From assembly GCA_033002965.1 (NCBI GenBank), contig JAURVB010012972.1, positions 56,229 through 120,228 of the forward strand: a DNA stretch of 64,000 nt. The letters are read 5' to 3'. The DNA is from Piper betle. Taxonomy: Eukaryota; Streptophyta; Magnoliopsida; Piperales; Piperaceae. This document shows positions 45,901 through 59,974 of the stretch, in pieces. Within the stretch, counting starts at the first letter, position 1; each line of letters starts with the position of its first letter. The notes under the pieces are model-generated. The model did no database searches, was not told the origin of the DNA, and saw nothing but the letters and a program-made list of their open reading frames with translations. A program made the translations under genes and the position numbers.

Positions 45901-48900
45901 TATAAACTCTGCTTACATCAAAATACAACATTAAGAACAAGATACACAATTCCAAATGGACATGATCATCAAGCATTTTGACAACCGGTGCTGTAAAATG
46001 GTTTTCAGTATTCAGCACATTTCTTGGTAGGCCAAGAGTTGAAAATACGTATAAGATATCGCATCCAAAGTAATCCACAGCATTTTTTATTTTTTCTGTG
46101 TTATCATGGATAAACAGCTAGTACACTGCAAAATTTTATTTTACCAGCCTCAAGAAAAGAATTACAAGTGTCCTTGCAGGGAAATTGTTCTTGCAAGGAT
46201 TCAACTGGGAAATATCTATTGTCATTTTCCAAATGGCTTGGCACCCATTTTAATACACAGTACAAAGACCCACCAGCATGAACTGAACTTTTTAAAGTGG
46301 TCAATGTGTGGGAAGTGTTTGATCAACACCATGACGTTGCTGCTAACTTTTCTGCTTTCGTTTATCACCTGATGCATGGTAGCCAGGATTTTTCCAAAAG
46401 CCAAGATTGATTACTCAGGTTGAATGGGAAGATTATCTAAGAAAGTCTGAGAAAGACCCTGTTATGATTATGAACAGGAATGAACAAAAAAACGATAAAT
46501 GAAGTGAATGACCCGATGTTGATCCCTAGGATATATGATAAATGGGTAATCTTCTTCTTCTTCTTCCAAATTCCAAATTCCAAATTCCAGAAGGAGATGG
46601 ATTTTATTTGATCACGGTTGCTGTAACAAGCAGCAACCACTCAATATTTCTTTGTGTGGTCAAGAAGCTACCCAGCTCTACCTTCTAGACTAAGAAATTA
46701 GCGTGGTTGTAACACCTGCAAGTAATTGCTTATGACATCATAAGCAACAGACTTAGATGACTTAGATATTTTTTATCTAGAAAGCAAATGATTTGATAAT
46801 GAAGAGTGCTTAATTTTCATTAACATGACCTTTTAAAGTTGTTTTTAGTCGGCCTAATCAAAGTAAGAGATTCAATCAATAAAAATATAACAAAATAAAA
46901 ATTATTTATTATTATAATCTATCATTATTTATTTAAAATTTATTTTTAAAATAAGAATCTATTATCTCCTCAATCATTTTATTTATATAATCTGAGTCTA
47001 CCCCTGACATATAGGCCATGGATGATGCAACAATTATGCAAAAAAAAACAAAACTAATGACAATGCTTTATGCATCTCAAAATCTTTTTCAAACTTCATA
47101 ATTAGAATATTATCAGCACTCTTACACAAAGGCTAAAGGATTAATAGACTGTCTAAAAATTAAATTTGCTAAATGCCCTTAATCGAAAGGAATAATCCTC
47201 CGATCAGCCTAATTACAAGTTGATACAATATTTTAAAGAGGTTCTAGAGCACTCTCAAGTCTATTCAAAATATCAAGGTCAATGACAAACTCAAAGTACA
47301 GTAACATTTTCTAATTTTTATGGCCTAAATCAAATCCCAGGGTAGGACACACACATTATCCAAATGTGGACCATTTGGTCTCTAAATTTTGACACTTGAC
47401 TTGCCCAGGAAGGAAGCATCCTACATCCAAAACCCAATTAGTTTTAATCATAATTTTAAATACTCTACTTATTATTATACTGGATTTATATTAAGTAAGG
47501 GGGTAAATTTGGTGCAACCGGGTCAAATCGATTTCAACCAAATTTTAAAATATAAATAAAATATTTTATTAAATATTTAAAATATATTTATTATCAATAT
47601 TTTATTAAATATAAGTTAAAATATTGGAATTTTAAACGCCAAATTAAATTTTGTGAAAATTTCAAATAAAAAAAGCCAGTTGCAAACTAAAATAGTATAA
47701 AAAGCATAAATCATGTCACACATTATATTATAATCGGGCAATGTGATACAATATTTAAAACTATAATTTTAATTATAGAAAGTTAGTAAAAATCACCCTA
47801 ACTCAGGCAATTGGGCATCCCCTATCTGCTTGGGGATCCGTGGTGAACCCTAAATCCTAAATTGAGTGCCATACATGGTGCCCACTTGGGATTGGTTATC
47901 ATATACAAATCTTGAAGCCAAGCCTTATAACTTTTTTTCTTAATTCACAATTTATATATGTAATGCAAATTTTGAACTTTCTTGGCTATATTCTGAGTGC
48001 CCGTCAAGCTCAAGTAGCAAAGACTCGGAGAGAGTTGGATGGACAAAATGGAACAACGCAAGATAAAAACCGCTGCCAAAGTAGAAACTTATTTTATTTC
48101 ACAAAACAAAGAGCTGCATTAATGAGGTGTCATTCTAGTTAAGACTTGCATTACAGTCAGACTGACCAATGGTTGATAAGACATTAGTCAATACCTTAGT
48201 TTAAAATCTCTAAAGTGCTATGCAAGATTTAATAAAAAAATATTAAGGAGAGTTTACCAGTTACCCACTATTCTAAAGTCCTTAATATATTGGATCCTAA
48301 ACTTGGTCATTGGTCAATAATCAAATGTATTTGCACACGCTCTAGATTTAATTCTTTGTATCATCATTAGTTTAGAGCTAATGACAGCAAAGGTATACCT
48401 CTAAAGGAATTAGAAAAGTTTGACTAGTTGTATTATGAACTTATAGGTGGGCATGTTCATACCCAATAACCAGACATGGGATAATCAAAACTATGAACAG
48501 AAATTCAGCTATTTTATCAATTATGTTTCATTATGGTTTCCATATTTTTTCTATGATAATTCCCTACTTGGGTTTCTCGTCGGCCGACCCATCTGACATT
48601 TTACCAAACTATAAACAATCACATATACAAGGAGCCACAGAAAATTTCAACCCAAGTTAAACATTTGTGTGTAATCATGAAAATTTCTAACACACAAGTA
48701 AATTTCGACAAATTCCTGCTCAGAAAGCTTACTATTCTCATGCCAGCTCATGCTATGTAATGAATCGGTAAGAAACAAAAAGAACGCTAGCAACTCAAAC
48801 AAAATGACAAGAATAGGAGAGGAAGATTTGTTTGTCGTCATGTTCAAAATTCAGCAGCAGATTTACCAAATAGTCAATTCCAAGCGATTTTTCCTGGGGA

Positions 48901-50352
48901 GTGACCTCAAAAGCCTCTCACTTAAGCTTAAACAATCACAAACCTTGAGGTCACAACCCAGAAAATATTCTCCTCTAAATAAGATTGCATAATACAAAGT
49001 CTGCCTCTCATATTCACTTACCTACCCCCATAGCAGGAAAATGGGCATGGCCGCCACAACAAACCAGTTCTAATTCTTGGCTAGGATGTAGAGGACCAAC
49101 TATGAAATGGGCAGTATTAGACTGACCTGACTAGCACTAGGAATCGTCCAGACAGCTGACAAGCACTCATAATAGCAAATCTATGGCAAAACTTAGAAAA
49201 AGCCCAGTGTACATAGGCCGGGGGATATAGTTTTCACGGGGAAATGGAGCAATTTTCTCAAGCTGTACATGCTTACACAATTGTTCATATAGAACTCCTT
49301 ATCCCCAAGAACCAAGTCGTTTGCTTCAAGCAATACTTGATTGCATTAGATTAAAAGCTCTTGAGTAAAGTGGGCTAACTTTCAAGTAGCACACCAAACA
49401 ACAATCCACCAAAAGCTTCCCAATTCAAGGTTCTTGGGAGCATGAAAATGGACCTTGAAATAGTCCGATCTTTATGTATGAGAATCTTTATGCATGAGAA
49501 TGGGTGAAAAAAAGTACAAAATAAAGACAGAACATAAACAAACTCGAAGGAAACAAACCTTTTACTCACACGTTGAACGGCAGAAAGAGCTGCTTTATAT
49601 TGATGTCGAGAATGCAAGAATCCTCGGCAGCTATTTCTGGGCAACTGTGAATGAGATCTTGGGAGAAAACTCTTGGACGGTAAATGATATTGATCATTGA
49701 TTTGAATGATAAAAACTAGAAATGAAGATTTTCTAGATCTTATTAGCTTCAGTTCACTACAAAACAATTGAGTTTCTTCTCTACAAGCAAAATCAGCATT
49801 CAACTTGAATGCTAAAAAATGGACCATCATTACAAAGAATAAGCAAAAAGAGGGGGAAATAACATTTTCTCAACAAACCGTAGATGAAATACTATTACAT
49901 TTTCCCTTGAGCCAAAAGATAAAGGGCAGCTTTTTCAGAAGATGATGACACATATGAAATCTTTTATTTTCACATGGTACCTTTACACTCATTGGAAACT
50001 TGTTATATGTAAAATAGCCATTCTGACAAAATTTACACCTGCAACACATTTGTACAAAAAATACATGAGAAGAAACAATCATCGTGCTAAACTATAATAT
50101 GGAAATGGGAAAGAGTTGTACCTTCTCTGATCAGCACTATTTACAGCATACAAAACAACCCGTAAGAAATGCGCACATGAATAAAATAGGACAGCAACTG
50201 ATGCCAATATTCAAGTAAATCAGCGCCAAAACATATAGCATAGTTTTGATTTTCCACCATAGCAGGTTCAAAGCGAATATCCAATGTTAATCAAAAGCCT
50301 TGTGCACATCGTGACTTCTCTTTACCAAAAGCTACACAGCTGTACCCATATG
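42977..50352. other. Long gene-poor interval between RIPK-like and PAUSED genes
   Basis: 42977-43500 should be the kinase promoter and leader. The remainder is mainly AT-rich. Short frames at 43779, 46106, 48750 and 49375-49830 were looked at and not matched to any family. A perfect 20-bp palindrome centred on GGATCC is at 45743-45762. The last 1-2 kb may contain the 3' UTR of the exportin gene. No transposon ends were identified. Confidence 0.45.
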
Positions 50353-53300
50353 CTATCTAAAAACAAGACTTCCATTCTGCTGACGTCTCAATTCTTCAAT
50401 AACAGACTGGTAGCTGGACTTCAAAGCCTTAATATCACTTCCCTGTAAAGCATCAAATACCAGTTTAGGACATGTACAAGAAATAGTTCTAGATGACGAT
50501 TTGTTAGCAACATATCCGAAAGGGCTTTCGATACCTGCAATTTCTTGCAGTACTCCTCCACCAGAATGTGCGAACAGTGAGCTGGAGTGAAACCTCTTGA
50601 CACAAAATTGACGAGAAAGTCATCCCCAAGTTTCTCATACATAACCTTTTGAGCGAGTACAATTTCCCCAAACAGAATAAGCTGAAAATGACCAGATTAT
50701 GTTACAGCCCATTATTATTCAGAAAAAATATGATCCGGGAAAGAATTGCATGGTCAGACAATATTAACAAGTAATTACAAATATTATAAAGACAATACCT
50801 ATGACATAAGATGGGGCAGCAACCAGAGACATGAAGAGTTACTTTCACAAAATAGAGGTTTACATGAATGCATACACAGAGTCAAAATCATAAAATATGA
50901 TGTATTTTTTGTTAGTGACAGTGTTTCTCATCGGAGCAATTACTCATAAATCATTATGGAACTTCTCGATAATAGTTTATTAATTATAATACAGAGTACA
51001 TTCTATTAGAGTGCTTTTCTTAAAGTTCAGTACTGTTGTCAGTTCCAATGAAGCATATTCGGTGAAGGATGAAAACAGTGACATCATTATCAGCAGCAGC
51101 AGCATGGATTTGAACGATGTAATTCATTCATATACACTAGACAAGTGACAAGGGTTTCTCACGCTCCATTTGAAACGAGAGAGGAACAAGGATCCTCTTT
51201 TCATTCCCTAACTGTCCATTTGCTTCCATAATAGTTGCTTCACCCACTAAGTTCTTCAATATTCAATTCTAATTCTCATCAAGTTAACAGCAAAAGCTTA
51301 TTTAATTTATACTTATAGTTACAATGATGTTAACGAATAATATTGGCATTACCCAAGAAGTTAAGTTCATACATTCACACACCAAAATTAGGGAATCTGA
51401 TCTCCAATTATTTGACCAGTAGTCACAGTTTTGATGACAGATATTCTAGCACAGCAATAGTATCATCACAAAACTATAAAGTTTATGTATTTCAGCTCGC
51501 TCGGAAGAAAGGTAGGGCTGAAGAGAGCGTAAGGAAACATTTCATGCTGCGTATTCTCATGTGTTGTTTTTATATATTCTGCTCACGTTGTCCCTATCAA
51601 TACATGTTGAAACATCTATAGATGGTAGTATGAGAAACTATATCTAAAACAAATCTCTTTTAGACACCCTTCAGCCATTTTCTCAAATCCCTTTGATCTT
51701 TTACTCACGTAAGTTTTAATGCAGCTCTGTATTTAATATCTTCATCAATTAGGCCTCCAATTTTAATATGATTTAATAAGCTTAAGTCACTACAAGACTC
51801 ACACACCCTATCTACATGACAAGTATGAAATCTTACAGTATTTGCATCACGAAATTCAAAAGACTTGTCAAGGACACTGTAGAAACAACAATTCATTGCG
51901 AATATCTCAATAATGAAGTTCCGGAAACCAGGAACCTGCAAGGATTGAAACATAGGCAATTTTAATACTGAAACACATATAGTTCTCATAAGTAGCAAGC
52001 CACAAGAAATCCGAATAAAACTACTTCTTGCCTTCTCTTCAACATTAGATCCAGCACACCAATCCTTAATGAGTCTAACAAATATCTGAACACAAGCCTG
52101 CACCACAAAGTCAACAATAAGTCAACACTCATATAAGACAAAAATTAAATCTGTGGTTGTGTTCACCTTGCGAACAATAATATCCTTATGGTTACAGGAA
52201 TTACACAACAGCAACGGTATAATTTGATCCAAGTAATTCCGGCACCTGGGAGCCAGAAAAATTGAAGACAGACCATGTGTAGCCATAACGTGGAGAAAAG
52301 TGAATAATGTTTTTTGAAGCTCTTGCAGCTCACGGATTTCCTGTAAAAACATGATAATTAACATTAGAAAGCTTGATATCAAACTTTCATCTAGTTAGGC
52401 CAAATATTTGGCATGAATATTCTATCGCCAGTTGATTACTTTCACATTCAAATAAAAAACCATGCAAGATGAAGCTTTTAATTTTTTACTGCACAAACTT
52501 CCATCCTCCAAAGAGAAGATGGTATACGAGTTGATGAAAAGGCTTTTAACACAATTAATTGCTTGACCATAAAAGGTGTAAACAGATGTTGTCAAACAAT
52601 ACAAAATTTGTACCTCAGTGTTAGTACCAGGTCCTGAAGGAATTGCCTCAATTGGAAGGATATGGAAGACTCTACTTGCAATGGCAGGAAAGATCTCCTC
52701 CAATATATCACCAACCAATGAATTGAATTTGCATATGAGCTGATTTATGAGAACAAGAAAGCCTACCATCTCTTTGGGCTGCATTTTTTGGAAGTTAAAC
52801 AGGCAAAAGGTCAAATTTGGGAAATGATAAGAAGGCAATTTTTTAGCTCATCTCCTTGAATGTACAAAATAGCCCTACAAGAACATACCTCACTCTCTGA
52901 AAGCAGTTGTTCCAGTGCTTTAGGAAGGTAGGGGAAAACAGAGGCACCTAAAGTATCAACCATTCGGTGAAGAAATGATGTGACCTACAATTTTCAGGTT
53001 GGACAAAGAAGGTTGAATGAGATGACCATTTGATAAAATTCCCACAGCTAAGTCAAGATGTATAAAGATGGCTTACCTTGTTTCGTAGAGGTTCGATCTT
53101 GGGGAAAACAATAAGTATTTGGAGTAGCACATCTAGGGTCTGCACAATAAACAAAAAACAAAAGTTGAACTCAAGCTTTACCACCTTTAAACTAAAAACA
53201 ATAATAGACTTCTCAGGTCACAAGAAAACACAATGCCAATTCCATGATTACCATTCACCCTCATAATATTCCACCGTCTTTGTTTAAGAAAACCAAAAAC

Positions 53301-56300
53301 AGAATAGTTCACTTGAATGAGGAACTTCAGAACAAAATTCAAATTCTCCCTCCAAACCCTAGCATATTTACCAAGTATTGTTACTCATTAACTATCGGCA
53401 ACACTATGTTCCATTAAAATTAAAGTGTGCCACCCAGTTTCCGCTGCATCATTACTCCATGTGTAGCCATTTTGATGTCGTGAAACATCTCTAAGCTTAT
53501 TTTTTGTTAGGTCACTCATCACCTTGGTCAAATTGGACTTTTTTCCATAAAAAAATATATAAAATCTCTTAATCTAGTTGATACTAATAAAGCCTAAACG
53601 TTGAATACCCAGTTTAGTGATCTAAATGCATCAAATGTCAGCCAACTGGATGCAACCATTTCATGAGTTAATTTGGAGATAAACAAGCCTAAGTCCAACA
53701 CAGAATCAGTGTACACCTTAATAAAAAAGCAGGTTTACGTGGCAAATTACCTGTTTGAACATGATACCAATTGCAGGGCGACTGGCAGTAACAAGTCGCT
53801 CACTGAAACCCTAAATTTCACAGAAAAATAAGTAATTAATAACGAGTGAATTGGGGAAGAGAAATGGATTTGATGAAGAAAGTTTACTTAGTTTTTAACC
53901 TACTGAAGATTGGATAAAAATAAAAATAAATGATGATGATGATGGTGAGAAAATATCAGCATAAAGAAACTCTATTCAGCCAGAAAAAAAAAGTCAATTG
54001 ATTGCTTACTAGTGCATGTATTCAATTCATGGGTTTACACACATAATAATAATATAGAAAGAAAGACGTTTTCATGGAACAAAGTGAAGAACAAAACCTT
54101 GCTCGATGCATTTATAGCCATAATCACTTGCTGGATATTCCCAACTCTTGCAAATGAACCTTCAGAATTCTGCATTTTCGCTTCTAATAGGAGTAACTCC
54201 ACCTGAACAATGAAACAAAAGGTGTTACTTTCCTGCCTCAAGTAAAGTAGCAGAAGCACTCCCATAGACAGGTAGAAGAAAGAAGGCAATCTCTACTGTG
54301 GCAGAACTTATACACCATAACCTGTTGGCAAAGAGGGTTGAGCAATGAAGATAGGTAATCAGATTGCTTCTCAGGTGACACATCTTCCATACCAATCAAC
54401 AGACCAATAGCCTAAAAAAAACCCATTGAGGATCAAGTGACTCATAAAGAAGATAGTTATTCTAGAACTACAAAGGGAAGACATGATAAGCGAATACCTC
54501 AAAAGTGTGACTGCCATCTTCAGTTCCTGAAGTTTTTGGTTCTTCCCAGTCCAAACTAGTAAACTTTGCAACCGTATCTTGCAAACTCTGACATCAACCA
54601 GTAATAAGAAAAGCACCTAAAACACAAGCGAGCAAAATACAAATGTACCAAATTGATACCTGCAAAATTGTCTCGATGTAAGGCACAAGCTTTCCTTTGA
54701 GCAATCTGACTACTCTCATGAACAAATAACTGGCCCGATGGCTCACACTAGGATTTGGATGATGAATGCCACTGACATCCAGAAAAGCTGCAAGGACCAG
54801 AGGTACATATTGAGTATTCTCCTGCACAAACTTTGCATATCGTGCTATAGTTTCCAGGTATACAAGTGCAACCAGTCGATGAGAATGGCATGAAAATTTT
54901 GCAGACAAAAGCATTGGGACCAATTCTCCCAAAATACCAGAACCACTCTGCATGCTCTCCTCACTCAAAGACTCTCCAAAAGCATAAAAAAGAGAAAGAG
55001 CTGCTTCTACTTCTTCCACGTTACCCTCTCTACGTACAAGTGCAGCTTCCAACGAATTTCTGATAAACAACTGCGTTACATCAGGTGCTACTCTTCCCAC
55101 AGTGCGGAGTAAGACAAATAAATCTTTTCTGTATTCAGTCATTCGCTCTTCTTCTTCTCTACCAATCTTATCAGGCATGTTAAGGTTGTCTATATACATG
55201 GGATCATAAAGAATTTGAGAACGAATAACCCCTAAAATCTGGCCAATATGCATCACTTGCTTCTCCCTGAGTGGAGATAAGCTTTTCATTGTGGAAACAT
55301 ATGACGATAAAAACTGAATTGAGTTAAATTTAGAATCAAGTTCACAATTCTGCATTACATAGAAAACCGACGGCAAGGCTTCTTCCAAAAGTCTCACGGC
55401 AGCTTCCCTGACTTCCTCGGCGGTCAAACGCTTAGAGCACTCCAGCACTTCTGCAGCATAGCCTGTAATCAAGGCACCAAGCTTCACAACAAACTCAGAA
55501 TCACTGTCACCAGCAGCCACCAAGGTAAAGACCCTATTGATTTGCAGACTCTGCAGAAGCGACAGTTTAGTTGCCGGATCCATCCGCTTTGAGACTACAG
55601 CCAAAACACAAGCTGCAGCAGGGCCCTTCAACGGTTCAGGGCTGGCATCGACGAGGATAAGCTCAAAAAATAGGGGAACCACCGCGTCATTTGCAATTAA
55701 CCGAATATCAATCCACGTAATGTATCTCCTCAGCATATCCAACACAACAGCAGATAGCTCAGAGTTCGAACTCACGTACATCTTAACAATATCGTACGAG
55801 GCCCTCACAATCTGAGGTACACATTGCTGCCTCATTGCATCCTTGACTCTCCCTGCCGCTGCAATTTGCTCGGAACTTCTCGGGTAGTCCACACTGACAA
55901 GTTCATCATCCAGAGCATTCAATATTCTACAGAACATATCGATCACAGGTGGCCCTCGGCTCAAATGGCCGATCAAATCAATAAACAACGTGGACCAGAT
56001 CATCGGATACTCGAAGTAAATCAATGCCACAAACACCTGCGCCAGCTTGTTCTTAATAAACGCCGGCCCGTCCAAAACCCTAACAAAGCTCTCATCCTCC
56101 AACCCAGCGGAATCATAACATGCTACCGACATCACCGATTTCCTAAGGTACGATTTCTCGTCGTCGGGAATCGACGAATATCGAAGCCGGATCGAGTCGT
56201 GGACAGCCTGGAGGCACCAAAACTGCACCTGGGGGAATTTCGTGCACGACAGCCGATCAACGCAGAGCCGAACAATCGACGCCGCGTCCTTCAATTGCCG

Positions 56301-56390
56301 GCAATACGAGATGGCCTGGGACTTGAGCACCGGATCAACAGTCCCAGACTCATCAAAGCTAATCAGTATCGCCTTCTCAAAGTCATCCAT
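50353..56390 (-). CDS. PSD: Exportin-T (PAUSED), tRNA nuclear export receptor
   Basis: Importin-beta superfamily HEAT-repeat receptor that binds mature tRNA with Ran-GTP and carries it to the cytoplasm; Arabidopsis PAUSED mutants show delayed leaf initiation. Thirteen minus-strand exons: 56390-54660, 54587-54498, 54411-54322, 54202-54098, 53810-53751, 53139-53077, 52984-52889, 52778-52614, 52340-52167, 52097-52032, 51935-51837, 50681-50535, 50442-50353. Each is a multiple of three, together 991 residues, close to the family's usual length. Landmarks: MDDFEKAI start, VQFWCLQAVHDSIRL, VKDAMRQQCVPQIVR, FRKD-like YRKDLFVLLRTVGRVAP, PKEMVGFLVLINQLICKF, HKDIIVRKACVQIF, and a QQNGSLVFR C-terminus. 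The frame is open 43 codons upstream, but the ATG at 56390 matches the family start. Exon 10 uses a GC donor (AAG|GCAAGA). A 5'-UTR intron may begin near 56608. Confidence 0.96.
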
Positions 56391-56894
56391 CCCCACAAAC
56401 GCAACAACAAACAAAAACCCTAAAACCCTCGCCGGCAAAGCCCAATCCCCCAATCCAACAAACACAACAACGGCACACAAATCGACCCACACCCCGCCCA
56501 ACCGATCCGGCCTATTCACTTCAGAACAGCGGACACCAATCGGAAAGACGAAACAGCAGAATGGCGGGGGAGGGGGAAACGGGGTTGGAGGAGGGGACGT
56601 ACCTCGATCGAGGATGAGTCGAATCGGAGATTGTTGTTTGCGAGGGCTTTGGTTGATTGTTAAGAAGAGAGTGATTGTGAATTGTAAACTTCGTTTTGTT
56701 TTGTGTTAATTTTCTCGGATTTTCTCGTTGGTGGCGCCGCCTTTTGCAGGTGGCGACGGCCGGGTGGAGACGACGACGGGCGACGGAGGGAGGCTTCAAG
56801 TCGTATGAGGAAGATGGCTTCTAGGGTGGTGCTTCTATTTTATAGGCGATCGTCGTCGGATAAACATCGAACGAGTTTTTTAGAAAACTTTTTA
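56391..56894. other. Leader and promoter side of the exportin-T gene
   Basis: GC-rich and open in several frames for compositional reasons. A donor-like GAG|GTACGT on the minus strand at about 56603-56610 suggests a 5'-UTR intron ending before the ATG. Confidence 0.4.
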
Positions 56895-57008
56895 CAAACG
56901 CCTGCTACATACGCCCACAGAGACCCCATCATTCCTGACCGTTGATGATGAGGATCATCGACGGTCAGGCCTGATGGCGCCTCTATGGGCGTCTGCAGCA
57001 GGCGTCTG
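56895..57008. repeat. Foldback element, two 55-bp arms and a 4-base loop
   Basis: Arm 56895-56949 and arm 56954-57008 are nearly complementary (ACGCCTGCT.CA.ACGCCCA and its inverse; CTGACCGTTGATGAT against ATCATCGACGGTCAG), separated by GAGG. It resembles a very short MITE or foldback transposon, about 500 bp upstream of the exportin-T start codon. Confidence 0.85.
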
Positions 57009-59539
57009 CAAGTCCTGCTCTTTTTCTTACCGTATCATAAATGAATAAATAAATCGTGTTGCCCAAGTTTTATCTTTATTTTTTTATTTTTACAAGTCAG
57101 TCCTAACCTAGCAATTAGTAATAATTAACCGATAAGTCACATAAATAATATAGCTATAAGACCCATTAGAGACAAAAAATTCACCTTTTATTAAATATTC
57201 TAAATGATAGTTTAGAAATTTTAATAATAAATACATGTTATCATCCATTTATATTTACTTGTTTATTAGGTTTTATAATTAATATTAATTTTGATTATTT
57301 TTTCTAACGAATTATATCCAAACTTATAATAATAGTGTGTGTGCCTTGTTGAGTTGGTCGTAAATATCTATTATCATATATGTCTTTTGATAATAATTAT
57401 TTTGTGCTATCTGATAGAGCCTGAGATAAATTAGGTGTAAATCTTTGAATGCATGATGCTAAAATTAGGTGGTTCATTATAAGAATTAATTATATAATTA
57501 AAATTTAAAATTCTTCCTTAAAATTATTAGAGAGTATGAACACAAAAATAATGTAATTTTTTAGTATGAAACAAATAAAATATTTTTTATTCCGATAATT
57601 ATGTAATTTTTATTGAATATTTCATTGTTTTTTAAAAAAACATATAATTTTTGTTTATCTCATAAATAGATATCAATTTTGTTGTTATTTTGATATTTTA
57701 TAGTATGATGGAAGAATGAGAACTATCATTGGCTTGTGTCTTCAAAAAATTGACATAAATCGATAAAATATTTTTTAAAAATATTTTATAAATAAGATGT
57801 AACTCAACATTTTTTAATCGATTGTTCGGGGGCGGGATTTATGCCCTACGATTCAATCTTCATTTCGGGTTGAACAAGTGGGTTTGGTGGGATCAAAGGC
57901 ATCCTTGTGTTCCTCCCCCACTTACTTCTTTTCCTCTTAATCGGAAATCTCTTCATGTTCTTCTTCTTCCTCCATACTTGTTTATTTATTTTCCTTCTTG
58001 TTTGTTTCTTCATCATATTGCAAATCACCTTGTTGGTTGTTTCTAGGCTTGTGTTTTTTGAATTTTAATTATTAGTTAAGATTGTTGTTTTTTTAATAAT
58101 TTTAAGATTTCATGACTCGTGATTGTGTTGTATGTAAATTAATATTGGTATTATATTAAATATTGATTACGGTAATTCTATTTTATTTAGTATATTTATA
58201 TTTGATAAATTATTAATATTTAATTATAATGTAATTAATTATTACTTTCCATCATTTTGGCTTGTTGACCTCTATATCTTCATGCATGATAAAAATAAAA
58301 AAATAGATCAACAAATTAATTTGTATTTTTTTGTGTCTCTTTATGTGTAGTAATACGAGAGAAAATTATGTTAGGTGCATTATTAAGTAAATTGGTAATG
58401 ACATTATATTACTTGTTACATCTTTGGGATGTAACTGATTCAGGTTTGCTATTAATTAGCCAGTTAATATTTCTTTTAATTGATTAAATATATTGTTTCA
58501 TACAATGTACGGTTTAAAATTAAGTTTAAATTAACTATTGTGATATTACTTGCTCGATTATATTATATTTATAGTACAACAATTATATGGGTATCAAAAT
58601 TTTAAAATATTATTTAATAAAAAAGGCATTAATTTTGTTACGTATTAATTTATCAAACTTATAATTATTCTTTGCTATAAAAATGATAATTTAATTTTAG
58701 TAAATATATAAATTATTATATTTATTTATTTTTGACCAAATTAATAAGTTATCATGTGGCTTATAATTCTAACTATTTTATATTGTTGATGAGGCATAAA
58801 CTAGATTATAAATTCATGAGTTAGAATATAGATAGCTTATATATTAGTATATTTTAATCATTTGAGGAATTATCATTGGTTTACCCGTTTTAATATTTTG
58901 TTCGCTATTATATATGATTAATTATTAATTTATGGATTGATAAATCAATTATTAATTAAATTTTATAAATTTATTATTTTTCCTTGGTGTGTGATATTAT
59001 TTCATGTCACATTCATGACATTCATTTAGATCTAATCTAGTTTTTTCCCTTAGATTATCGTTTGTTTTTGCTGCTTGCGCATCGTTTAGCTGTGTTGCGA
59101 TTTGAGATCTGTATAACTACTTGAAATATTGTATATTCTTTTTGGCAGCCCTGATTGACCTGAGCCCAAATTTGACCACCATTCTTCGAGCGCAACCGGG
59201 GTCAAGGAATTGACTCAGTCCGACACAAGGCCGCACCTTTAAAATTATTTGAAAGATAAAATACTTGCCCCCATGCCGAAAGGGGTGACATGGCCCAATG
59301 ATGTAAGATGACTCATTATGCACTTGTGATATTGAGAGGGTGAGTCAATGGTAAATATCGGTAACTATAAGCTGTGGGTCACGTAGCGTGTATGTGCATA
59401 CATGGGATTGCAACTTGGGGTGGCCACCCCTCCTGACATAATTTGTGTACGGCATAGGGTCATAATCACTAAAAGACTTGATAAATAATAATACAAAATA
59501 TATTGACTTGTTTCATGTAATTATGCGATATAATGGTTT
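57009..59539. other. AT-rich intergenic DNA, no gene seen
   Basis: Low-complexity AT-rich sequence with scattered short frames, none of which resembles a protein family. Confidence 0.5.
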
Positions 59540-59902
59540 TATCATTAATGCGGTTTTGTGACCACAGGTGAGCAGCTTTAGACTAATGTTTAAGGGTGTG
59601 GTTGGTGGTTTCCTTACCAACCCAAGATTGAAGAATTGATGAATAAAAAATGGACTTCTTTTTATATTAGTTGAGTTATAGTTGTGACTATGGGAAATGG
59701 TTTGGAGCCTGTGGGACTTTGCATTGCGTAATTAGTTTATCTTATGTTATTATTGCATGTTATAATTAATATGGCATGATTTATTTTATGATTAGTAAAT
59801 CCTTAGAATTATTTGTTATGTTATGATGCATGTGCTTGAATTTTATTTTTATATCCTCCGTATTTTTGTGTAACCCCCGGCCGACTAAGGTGGGTCGTTA
59901 CA
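59540..59902 (+). repeat. Relic LTR end related to the left-edge LTR family
   Basis: Phrases GGACTTCTTTTTATAT, GAGTTATAGTTGTGACTATG, GGAAATGG...CTGTGGGA and the terminal GGGTCGTTACA appear in the same order as in the reverse complement of window bases 1-272. It is clearly diverged; the left limit is approximate. Confidence 0.55.
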
Positions 59903-59974
59903 ACACTCAATCCACAAGATTCTCACATACATAGATAATAGAATCGGTCCAAAAATACCTAGTAACAAATTGGC

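Noticed and set aside
49375..49830. 151-codon minus-strand frame and an exon-like phrase downstream of exportin-T
   Set aside because: No family resemblance, and an upstream partner exon would have to lie within the exportin gene.
56391..56519. N-terminal extension of exportin-T by 43 codons
   Set aside because: Open in frame, but the family begins at the MDDFEKAI methionine, and the extension is probably leader, possibly interrupted by a 5'-UTR intron.
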